Positions 31,659 through 38,804 of a stretch of 38,804 nucleotides of DNA are shown one piece after another (positions within the stretch are counted from its first letter, which is position 1; each line of letters starts with the position of its first letter). The notes under the pieces were generated by a model, which was not told the origin of the DNA, made no database searches, and saw nothing but the letters and a program-made list of their open reading frames with translations. The translations under genes and the position numbers were made by a program. The stretch lies in contig DNTA01000023.1 in assembly GCA_003500135.1 (NCBI GenBank), forward strand, positions 1-38,804, written 5' to 3'. The stretch comes from Cytophagales bacterium (GTDB lineage: Bacteria > Bacteroidota > Bacteroidia > Cytophagales > Cyclobacteriaceae).

Positions 31659-34600
31659 ATGGAAAATCAGGAGCAAACGAATAAGAAAAAAAATGTGATA
31701 CGTGAGTTCAAACTGAGTTCGTTATCAGTCGATAACCGGACGACAGTTCTGATCCTCACCTTCATAATCGTACTTTTCGGGTATGGCGCTTATAAAAACA
31801 TACCCAAAGAAAGTTTCCCGGAGGTAGTAATTCCGACCATTTATATTGGTACGCCATATGCGGGAAACTCCCCTATTGATATAGAAAACCTGGTCACGAG
31901 GCCCATCGAAAAGGAACTCAAGTCAATTAACGGGGTTAAGGACATTACCTCCACTTCGGTACAGGACTACTCCACCATAGTAGTCGAGTTCAACCCGGAA
32001 GAGGATATCAGTAAGGCTTTACAGGATGTAAAAGATGCAGTTGACAAGGCGAAAAGTGAATTGCCCAACGACCTTGATCAGGATCCCAACGTGATGGATA
32101 TCGACCTAACGGAGATGCCCATCATGTATGTAAATATATCGGGTAACTACAGCATTGATGAACTCAAAAACTTTGCAGAGTACCTCGAAGATGAGATGGA
32201 GAAACTTTCGGAAATATCGAAAGCCGAGATCCGGGGCGCCCGCGAGCGCGAAATCCGTATTGATGCTGACATTTATAAAATGGAGGCCGTAAATGTAAGT
32301 TTCAACGACATTTCAAATGCGGTGGCAGCTGAAAACGTCACCTTATCCGGAGGTAATATCCTCAACGATAAATACCGGTATTCACTGCGTGTAGATGGCG
32401 AGTTTGCCAATGTGAGGCAAATCGAGGATGTGATTGTAAAGGATGAAAATCAAAAGATCGTTTATCTGAGAGATATTGCGACCGTAACAGACTCTTATAA
32501 AGAAAGGACTTCCTACTCCCGATCGAGTAAAAAACCTGTGGTTACAGTAGATGTAGTAAAGAGATCGGGAGAAAACCTATTGATCACGGCCAGAAAGATC
32601 AAAGACCTGATACAGGAAGCACAAACAACCCGTTTCCCTGAAGATCTTGAGATTACCATCACCAATGATCAGTCCAAGTTTACCAAAAGTATGGTCGACA
32701 ACCTCGAAAACAGTATCATCACCGGGGTGCTACTGGTAGTATTGGTTCTGATGTTCTTTATGGGGCTTCGAAACTCACTTTTCGTAGGGGTAGCTATACC
32801 ATTATCCATGTTTATTGCCTTCATTTTGTTGACCGCTATTGGTTATTCGGCCAATATGATGGTGCTCTTTGGTATGATCCTGGCCCTGGGTATGTTGGTG
32901 GATAACGGTATTGTGGTAGTAGAAAATATATATCGATTGCTACAGGAAGGTTATACACCTATTCAGGCTGCCAAAGAAGGTGTGGGTGAAGTGGCATGGC
33001 CGATCATCACCTCAACAGCTACTACCCTTGCAGCATTCGTGCCACTCGCCTTCTGGAGTGGTATCATGGGTGAGTTTATGAAGTATTTACCCATAACCCT
33101 GATCATTGTATTATCATCATCTCTGTTTGTCGCACTGGTGATCAACCCTGTGCTGACTTCCATGTATATGAAGCTTGACGACGGAACGATCAATAAAAAG
33201 CGTACTTTCCGAATCATGGCAGTATTGGCAGTATTGGGTGTCATATGCTATGTGATGGGTTGGATCGGGTTAGGAAGCATATTTATGTTCTTTGCCATTG
33301 GTGCACCATTCAACGTATTTATACTGTCGCCGGGCATACGGTGGTTCCAACAGTCCTTTTTACCATGGCTTGAAGATCTATACTCTAAAACGGTCAATTT
33401 TGCCTTACATGGTTATAAGCCATATCTCTTTTTTGGTGGCACTTTTTTACTACTAATTGTCTCAGTGAGTGTCTATTTTGTAAGGCAACCCAAGGTGAGC
33501 CTTTTCCCCGACAATGAACCAAACTACATCAATATTTTTATAGAAAAACCTATTGGTGTGGATATCGACAATACCAATGAGTTTACCAAAATTGTGGAGG
33601 ACAAAGTCCTAAATACGCTGGAACCTTATGGATCTATAGTAGAAAGTGTGATTACCAATGTGGGCGAAGGCGCCAGCGACCCCAATCAAATGGCGGGGCA
33701 GCAGGCAACACCAAATAAATCGCTAATAACCGTTTCTTTTGTAGAATATGAATTCAGAAACGGTTTAAGTACGCTCGAAGCCATGGAAGATGTAAGAAAT
33801 GCAACTTCCGGATATCCCGGCGTACAGATCACCATTGACAAAGAGCAGAACGGCCCGCCGGTAGGCAAGCCTATAAATATTGAGATCACAGGCGATGATT
33901 TCGACAGATTGATAGCCATATCCGAACGCGTGAAAACGATGATCGAGGAGTCTAACATTCAGGGAATTGAAGAATTGAAATCTGATCTCGAAACCGGAAA
34001 ACCGGAGATACTGGTGAATATTGATCGGGATAAAGCCAGAAGGTTTGGTCTTTCAACTCAGCAGATTGCCTTCGAGCTAAGGACAGCGCTGTTTGGCCAG
34101 GAAGTATCGAAGTACAAGGAGCAGGAAGATGAATATCCGATACAGCTTCGCCTGATGGATAAGTACCGGTACGACATTGATGCGCTAATGGATAAAAAAG
34201 TCACTTTCCGCGACAATCAGGGAAAGTTGAAAACCGTGCCGATATCTTCAGTGGCGAGTATTGAATATTCTTCTACGTATGGTTCTGTTCGACGAAAAGA
34301 CCTGACACGTATGATATCGCTGTACTCAAACGTAATTGAAGGATATAATGCTACTGAAATAGTGGAGGAGCTACAAGTATTGCTCAGTGAATTTGATATG
34401 CCGGAAGGTTATGATTATAAATTTACCGGAGAACAGGAAGAACAAGCCAAGTCACAGGCATTTCTGCAACGCGCTTTAATGATCGCCGTATTTAGCATAT
34501 TCCTGATCATTGTAGCGCAGTTTAACTCCTTTGCCACTCCGTTTATCATCATGACCTCCGTACTGCTAAGTACTATAGGAGTATTTCTTGGCCTGGTTAT

Positions 34601-35078
34601 TTTCAACATGGATTTTATAGTGATCATGACTGGAATCGGAATCATATCGCTGGCCGGAGTAGTGGTAAACAACGCCATTGTGTTAATTGACTATACCAAC
34701 CTCGTAAGGAAAAGAAGACGGCAGGAACTGGGTATTTCAGATGATGAATTTTTGCCATACGAAGATCTGTTAGATAGCATTCGAATAGCCGGAAAAACAA
34801 GGCTTCGACCGGTATTACTGACGGCCATTACTACCGTATTGGGGCTTATCCCTATGGCATTGGGAATGAACATCAACTACACCAGGTTGATGACTGAGTT
34901 TGATCCTAACTTCTACATGGGAGGAGATAATGCTGACTTCTGGGGACCTATGGCATGGACGGTAATTTTCGGACTTATTTTTGCCACTTTCCTGACACTT
35001 GTTATAGTGCCGGTTATGTACCTGTTGGCCGATAAGCTCACCATGAGATTGAAGGGAAAAAAGTTTGCCAAAGCATAA
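31659..35078 (+). CDS. RND family efflux pump, inner membrane permease (AcrB/MexF class)
   Basis: This 1139-residue proton-driven pump has the duplicated RND layout: a first helix (LILTFIIVLFGYGAYKNIP), a large periplasmic porter loop (about 50-340), a bundle of helices, a second large loop and a second helical bundle. The proton-relay motif in helix 4 reads LGMLVDNGIVVVEN. The first Asp is conserved and the second position is Asn rather than the Asp found in AcrB. It is slightly longer than AcrB. It completes the tetR-tolC-adaptor-pump operon and is followed by a strong terminator. Substrates may be drugs, bile-like detergents or metabolites and cannot be read from sequence. Confidence 0.94.
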   Translation: MENQEQTNKKKNVIREFKLSSLSVDNRTTVLILTFIIVLFGYGAYKNIPKESFPEVVIPTIYIGTPYAGNSPIDIENLVTRPIEKELKSINGVKDITSTSVQDYSTIVVEFNPEEDISKALQDVKDAVDKAKSELPNDLDQDPNVMDIDLTEMPIMYVNISGNYSIDELKNFAEYLEDEMEKLSEISKAEIRGAREREIRIDADIYKMEAVNVSFNDISNAVAAENVTLSGGNILNDKYRYSLRVDGEFANVRQIEDVIVKDENQKIVYLRDIATVTDSYKERTSYSRSSKKPVVTVDVVKRSGENLLITARKIKDLIQEAQTTRFPEDLEITITNDQSKFTKSMVDNLENSIITGVLLVVLVLMFFMGLRNSLFVGVAIPLSMFIAFILLTAIGYSANMMVLFGMILALGMLVDNGIVVVENIYRLLQEGYTPIQAAKEGVGEVAWPIITSTATTLAAFVPLAFWSGIMGEFMKYLPITLIIVLSSSLFVALVINPVLTSMYMKLDDGTINKKRTFRIMAVLAVLGVICYVMGWIGLGSIFMFFAIGAPFNVFILSPGIRWFQQSFLPWLEDLYSKTVNFALHGYKPYLFFGGTFLLLIVSVSVYFVRQPKVSLFPDNEPNYINIFIEKPIGVDIDNTNEFTKIVEDKVLNTLEPYGSIVESVITNVGEGASDPNQMAGQQATPNKSLITVSFVEYEFRNGLSTLEAMEDVRNATSGYPGVQITIDKEQNGPPVGKPINIEITGDDFDRLIAISERVKTMIEESNIQGIEELKSDLETGKPEILVNIDRDKARRFGLSTQQIAFELRTALFGQEVSKYKEQEDEYPIQLRLMDKYRYDIDALMDKKVTFRDNQGKLKTVPISSVASIEYSSTYGSVRRKDLTRMISLYSNVIEGYNATEIVEELQVLLSEFDMPEGYDYKFTGEQEEQAKSQAFLQRALMIAVFSIFLIIVAQFNSFATPFIIMTSVLLSTIGVFLGLVIFNMDFIVIMTGIGIISLAGVVVNNAIVLIDYTNLVRKRRRQELGISDDEFLPYEDLLDSIRIAGKTRLRPVLLTAITTVLGLIPMALGMNINYTRLMTEFDPNFYMGGDNADFWGPMAWTVIFGLIFATFLTLVIVPVMYLLADKLTMRLKGKKFAKA

Positions 35079-35089
35079 ATTAATGACTG

Positions 35090-35124
35090 AAAAGCCACTA
35101 CTTATCGAAAGTAGTGGCTTTTTC
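35090..35124 (+). terminator. Intrinsic terminator of the efflux operon
   Basis: A perfect 14-bp stem (AAAAGCCACTACTT at 35090-35103 with AAGTAGTGGCTTTT at 35109-35122) encloses a 5-base loop and ends in a run of T, 12 bases after the RND stop codon. Confidence 0.9.
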
Positions 35125-35180
35125 TACAACCTTATTACCTGTTTGCGCGTTGCCAATACATTGATTGAGTTAAACCGGAT

Positions 35181-36440
35181 ATGTCATATAAAATAATTTC
35201 ATCGCTTATTACCATCGCCTTCTTTATCCTGGTTGACCTCTATGTCTACCAGGCATTTAAAGAAGTGGTAAAAAATTCCAGTGAAAAGGTCAAAAAAACG
35301 GTTTTCTGGCTTCACTGGTCTCTGAGTGGCCTGGCAATTGGCGCTATCTTTTTATACAGATTTGGCATTCCGGAGTTAGTACCGGGAAGCTGGCGCAGTG
35401 TGATTCTGGTTGGGCTTTTTCTCGATTATATTTCCAAGACTTTTGGCGTACTGGTCTTACTCATTGATGATATTATAAGAGGCGGCAAGTGGATTTCAAG
35501 ACGTTTTAGAGGAAATCAAAAAGCCATTACGGAAACGCCCGAAGGAAAAGGTATTTCCAGGTCTGAATTTTTAACAAAGACTGCCGTCATTGGCACAATA
35601 TTACCTGTTGCAACCCTCAGCTTTGGTATTTTATCAGGCGCTCATGATTACCGGATTCGTCGCAGAACTGTCAGGTTGAAAAACCTGCCCCATTCATTTG
35701 ACGGCATTAAAATAGCACAGATTTCTGATATCCACTCCGGTAGTTTCTTTGATAAAAAATCGGTTAAAGGTGGTGTTGATTTATTAATGGGCGAAAAACC
35801 GGATCTGGTTTTCTTTACCGGCGATTTGGTCAACCGCGAAACTGCCGAGGTGAATGATTATGTGCCGGTTTTTGAAAAAATAAAAGCCCCTCTTGGGGTA
35901 TATTCAACCATGGGCAACCATGACTATGGTGACTACAGAAGCTGGCCTTCTGAAAAAGCAAGACAACAGAACATACTCGACCTTCATGAAGCCCACCGTT
36001 TAATGGGTTGGGATATTCTGCTCAATGAACACCGAATCATTAAAGAAGGTAATGATCAACTGGCGATTATTGGTGTTGAAAACTGGGGGGCAGGACGTTT
36101 TTCAAAATATGGAAATCTTGAAAAAGCGTACAAGGGAACTGAAGAAGCACCAACAAAACTACTATTGTCGCACGATCCAAGCCATTGGGATGCACAGATC
36201 AGGCCTCAATATGGCGATATAGATATGACCTTCGCCGGACATACCCATGGGTTTCAGTTTGGAGTAGAAATAGGCAATTTCCGTTGGAGCCCGTCGCAAT
36301 ACATATACAAGCAATGGGCTGACCTTTACCGGGAAGGTGAGCAATATTTATATGTCAACAGGGGCTTTGGATATATCGGTTATCCGGGACGGGTAGGTAT
36401 ACTGCCTGAGATTACCATTATAGAACTTAAAAAGGCATAA
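35181..36440 (+). CDS. Membrane-anchored metallophosphoesterase (YkuE/LpxG-like)
   Basis: This 419-residue protein starts with about three transmembrane helices (4-25, 42-60, 74-97). A SRSEFLTKT segment (127-135) and another hydrophobic stretch (136-152) follow. The catalytic calcineurin-like domain carries the metal motifs AQISDIHSG (D183, H185), FFTGDLVNRE (about 211-220), MGNHDYG (244-250), LLSHDPSHWD and the C-terminal FAGHTHGFQFG. The layout matches YkuE-type phosphodiesterases and the LpxG UDP-diacylglucosamine hydrolases, which act at the membrane. A role in lipid or envelope precursor hydrolysis is possible but not shown. The gene is monocistronic, lying after a terminator and converging with the next gene. 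Confidence 0.87.
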   Translation: MSYKIISSLITIAFFILVDLYVYQAFKEVVKNSSEKVKKTVFWLHWSLSGLAIGAIFLYRFGIPELVPGSWRSVILVGLFLDYISKTFGVLVLLIDDIIRGGKWISRRFRGNQKAITETPEGKGISRSEFLTKTAVIGTILPVATLSFGILSGAHDYRIRRRTVRLKNLPHSFDGIKIAQISDIHSGSFFDKKSVKGGVDLLMGEKPDLVFFTGDLVNRETAEVNDYVPVFEKIKAPLGVYSTMGNHDYGDYRSWPSEKARQQNILDLHEAHRLMGWDILLNEHRIIKEGNDQLAIIGVENWGAGRFSKYGNLEKAYKGTEEAPTKLLLSHDPSHWDAQIRPQYGDIDMTFAGHTHGFQFGVEIGNFRWSPSQYIYKQWADLYREGEQYLYVNRGFGYIGYPGRVGILPEITIIELKKA

Positions 36441-36491
36441 AATTTAATGTCTTTTCATTTCTGATATCAAAGCATTTTGCATTAATCCGCC

Positions 36492-36947
36492 TTATTCGTG
36501 TACCCAATCATCAGATGACGAAACTGTTATTTTACCCGATTTGTATACGAGAAGGTAGTCAACCAGTGATCCACGTGTACACCCTTTAAAGCCGTCTTCA
36601 GTGGTGCTTTCATAAATGATGGGATAGGAATAACCATAGGGTCGTTCAAATCGAACTGTTTTTCCGGACTCATCGACAATAAAACCCCATTTTATTCTTA
36701 TTTCCTGGACATCGCATCCCTGGTTTTTGAACGAATAATCATATTTATATATACCCGAGCCATCTTCATTCAACAACAAAAACCCTTCTTTTCTACCACT
36801 GTATTTGCCATAAAATTTGGGTTGGACATGAAAAGTAGTATTGACTTCACTTTCTTCGTGCACCAGAATTCTGTGGCCCTGATTGACCGAGTTGATCTGA
36901 AAAGAGGATACAAAGGCAAGAAGAAGGAGTGATACGATAAGTTTCAT
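36492..36947 (-). CDS. Small secreted protein of unknown function
   Basis: This 151-residue protein has a signal peptide (MKLIVSLLLLAFVSSFQ). The mature part is beta-rich, with segments such as FYGKYSGRKEGFLLLNEDGS and YKYDYSFKNQG. The EDGSGIYKYDY pattern resembles lipocalin-like or copper-resistance-type small domains that describe growth of a residue on a barrel, but I cannot assign a family. Two cysteines (GCDV and GCTR) could form a disulfide in the periplasm. The gene is convergent with the preceding phosphoesterase and divergent from the DUF445 gene. No functional partner is apparent. Confidence 0.7.
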   Translation of the reverse strand: MKLIVSLLLLAFVSSFQINSVNQGHRILVHEESEVNTTFHVQPKFYGKYSGRKEGFLLLNEDGSGIYKYDYSFKNQGCDVQEIRIKWGFIVDESGKTVRFERPYGYSYPIIYESTTEDGFKGCTRGSLVDYLLVYKSGKITVSSSDDWVHE

Positions 36948-37116
36948 GATATAAAAAATAAGATTTTACCAGATAAAAAAATATATTGATCACCGAAATA
37001 TACAAATTTCAAAGATGAAACCCGATATTGGTAAATCAATTTGTATACCGAAGCGATACATAATAATTTGAAACAATGAAAAATTTTGATGCAAAGCTAT
37101 CAAATTAAAAATGGCT

Positions 37117-37147
37117 TGACCGCCCACATTTTTTACACTTATTTTGC
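37117..37147 (+). promoter_or_regulatory. Candidate promoter of the DUF445 gene
   Basis: TTG (37117-37119) is followed after 21 bp by TATTTTG (37141-37147), one base short of the TAnnTTTG -7 consensus, 21 bases before the ATG. The layout fits Bacteroidota promoters, but the match is imperfect. Confidence 0.35.
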
Positions 37148-37168
37148 CAACTAAAATAATAACACCGA

Positions 37169-37768
37169 ATGATTTATACGCTTCCCTTAATAGCAGCCAT
37201 AACGGGATGGATCACCAATTTTTTGGCTATTAAAATGCTTTTTCATCCAAAACGAAAGATCAACCTATATATATTTTCAATTCAGGGCATATTTCCCAAG
37301 CGACAGCATTTGTTGGCCGAGAAGTTAGGACATATCGTGGCCACTGAACTTTTTTCTTTTAAAGATATCAAAGATAATTTCACATCCACGGAAACTGCAG
37401 GAGAGTTAAATAAAGTGCTGGATGAAAAAATTGAGGATTTTATTGCTGTAAAATTAAAGTCGGCCATGCCCATGCTGGCGATGTTTTTAAATGATGAACT
37501 AAAAACGAAAATAAAAAATACTTTGCACGAGGAGTTTCAAAACATTCTGCCGGAACTACTCAATACCTATACCGAAAAGTTAGAAAATGACATAGATGTT
37601 GAAAAAATTGTTGCCGATAAGGTTAGTCATTTCTCAAGTGACAAGCTGGAACAGATCTTATATTCAATCATGCGCAAGGAATTTAAGTTTATCGAGATTC
37701 TTGGGGGGTTTTTAGGTTTTCTTATCGGGCTAATTCAATTGATAATTGTCAAGTGGCAGTACCTGTAA
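37169..37768 (+). CDS. DUF445 family membrane protein (short form)
   Basis: This 199-residue protein begins with the hallmark DUF445 membrane segment MIYTLPLIAAITGWITNFLA followed by IKMLFHPKRK and the conserved QGIFPKRQHLLAEKLG. A charged, probably helical central region (about 60-170) follows. A second hydrophobic helix near the C-terminus reads GGFLGFLIGLIQLIIV. DUF445 proteins such as YheB are often longer, and this is the compact two-helix version. The function of the family is unknown. The gene is monocistronic and followed by a DUF4136 lipoprotein gene about 150 bp downstream. Confidence 0.85.
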   Translation: MIYTLPLIAAITGWITNFLAIKMLFHPKRKINLYIFSIQGIFPKRQHLLAEKLGHIVATELFSFKDIKDNFTSTETAGELNKVLDEKIEDFIAVKLKSAMPMLAMFLNDELKTKIKNTLHEEFQNILPELLNTYTEKLENDIDVEKIVADKVSHFSSDKLEQILYSIMRKEFKFIEILGGFLGFLIGLIQLIIVKWQYL

Positions 37769-37922
37769 TTCTTTGTCGCAGTAGAGACAATTAATTTTTT
37801 TTCAACACCTTCCATAACAAAGTGAGCAGATATTCGGTTAACTTACTGACTACAAAAATATTGTATCCCATTTGAAGTATAATAAAAATTTGTATATTGA
37901 GTAAGTTCCAAAATGCACTCCT

Positions 37923-38492
37923 ATGAAGAAGTATTTCGTTTTTAGTCTAATTGCTTTGTTTAGCATGTCTTGTATGAAGCATGAGTATATGGTAGAATCC
38001 GACTATTCCTACGGTGGTACCTTTAAAAAATACAAGACATTTGATTTTATGACAGAAGTGGGTAATGATAAAGATTCTGTCACACACCGTTTAGCCATTC
38101 AGGAGGCCATCCAGAAAAGAATGGAAATACAGGGTTATGATTATGACACAAAAAAGCCTGATTTAATTGTTTCCTACAAGATGTTTTATGGGAACTTCAA
38201 TTTCAATGGATACAATCAACCTGATTTCGAACAGTGGGTAGAAATGAATATTGATGAAGAAGACGAAGATAACGAATACTCACCTGTTAAATATGAAATG
38301 TACAAAGGCACCATACTCGTACTTATGTGGGATAGAAAGAAAAGAAAAGTAGTATGGCAGGGATATGCTACGAGCATGTTCGGCGACCCTAGTCAAAGTG
38401 ACCGGTATATTAAATGGGCCGTAAGGTCAATTTTTGATCAGTACAGGGTCTTTGGTACTCAAATGGCTAATGCAGGGTCATATAATTACTAA
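37923..38492 (+). CDS. DUF4136 domain lipoprotein
   Basis: This 189-residue protein has a lipoprotein signal, MKKYFVFSLIALFSMSC, with the acylated cysteine at C17. The mature domain matches the DUF4136 pattern: an early YSYGGTFKKYKTFDF segment, then DYDTKKPDLIVSYKMFYG (about 78-95), and the C-terminal block GTILVLMWDRKKRKVVWQGYA followed by a final amphipathic helix. These lipoproteins are common in Bacteroidota and sit in the outer membrane, but no biochemical role is established. The gene is monocistronic and is followed by a good intrinsic terminator. Confidence 0.85.
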   Translation: MKKYFVFSLIALFSMSCMKHEYMVESDYSYGGTFKKYKTFDFMTEVGNDKDSVTHRLAIQEAIQKRMEIQGYDYDTKKPDLIVSYKMFYGNFNFNGYNQPDFEQWVEMNIDEEDEDNEYSPVKYEMYKGTILVLMWDRKKRKVVWQGYATSMFGDPSQSDRYIKWAVRSIFDQYRVFGTQMANAGSYNY

Positions 38493-38520
38493 GCTGTAAC
38501 CACCTAAATCATCTAAATAT

Positions 38521-38552
38521 AAAGAGGTCTGCATAAAGCAGACCTTTTGTTT
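38521..38552 (+). terminator. Intrinsic terminator after the DUF4136 gene
   Basis: An 11-bp stem with one G-U pair (core GGTCTGC at 38526-38532 with GCAGACC at 38538-38544) encloses a 5-base loop and ends in TTTTGTTTTTT. Confidence 0.85.
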
Positions 38553-38804
38553 TTTCAGTCAATTATAGCTTAATAGAACTTCCACAATTACATTTCTATT
38601 TCATTTTTAGTAATATTTCGGATTGAAATCCTTGAAAACGTTTCAGGCATTAGTTGAAACTGGTCATTCTATTACATTGATCTTTTCTAATAACTTTTTC
38701 TTTATATTTCACTGAGTTAAAATAATCTCAACATTCGAATAATCCAGGGATTAATGGTTACTAGATCAGGCAGGACAAATATTAATTAACTCAAGTTTCG
38801 CAGT
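38553..38804. other. AT-rich right-edge stretch, nothing recognised
   Basis: These 252 bases after the last terminator contain no convincing gene, repeat or RNA. The upstream region of a gene beyond the window edge is likely here. Confidence 0.45.

Overview
The window comes from a Bacteroidota chromosome, most likely a Cytophagales (Fulvivirga-like) bacterium. This rests on several things visible in the sequence. Start codons have no Shine-Dalgarno sequence. The best promoters carry TAnnTTTG-type -7 boxes. The gene families are typical of the phylum: a TonB-dependent receptor with an N-terminal carboxypeptidase-like domain, lipoproteins with Bacteroidota-style signal peptides, a coiled-coil RND adaptor, and a DUF4136 lipoprotein. 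The exact genus is inference. No tRNA, rRNA or CRISPR array was found.

Layout, left to right. (1) 1-5112, minus strand: a tight operon read as Na+/solute symporter, GNAT acetyltransferase, M20 amidohydrolase, alanine racemase, and an alanine/ornithine-racemase-family PLP enzyme cut by the left edge. It looks like uptake and stereochemical processing of amino acids or N-acylated amino acids, including D-forms. (2) 5319-9207: a MarR regulator divergent from an MscS channel, a Bcp peroxiredoxin, and a POTRA-less Omp85-type barrel. (3) 9208-15534: a loose, AT-richer region of orphan secreted or membrane proteins, a broken EamA exporter, a secreted protein interrupted by an in-frame stop, and a 22-bp iterated repeat array. 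(4) 15535-17211: a lipoprotein metallophosphoesterase.

(5) 17235-26177 is the functional centre. A three-gene NitT/TauT-type ABC importer (minus strand) faces a TonB-dependent receptor followed by a trimeric NAD-linked [FeFe] hydrogenase (NuoE-like, NuoF-like and HydA; plus strand). Only about 80 bp separates the two transcription units, and a good promoter for the ABC operon overlaps the first codons of the TonB gene. The receptor (outer membrane) and ABC system (inner membrane) could form one import route whose substrate supports hydrogenase function. That link is inferred from layout only. No hydrogenase maturase (HydE/F/G) lies in the window.

(6) 26270-28145 is a gene graveyard: a 5'-truncated, multiply broken fucP-type sugar permease, a 31-32-bp iterated repeat array directly abutting the truncation, and two further broken small ORFs. 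(7) 28470-35078 is a complete tripartite efflux operon: TetR regulator, TolC-like outer membrane factor, lipoprotein adaptor and RND pump. It is closed by a strong terminator. (8) 35181-38492 carries a membrane-anchored metallophosphoesterase, a small secreted hypothetical protein, a short DUF445 protein and a DUF4136 lipoprotein.
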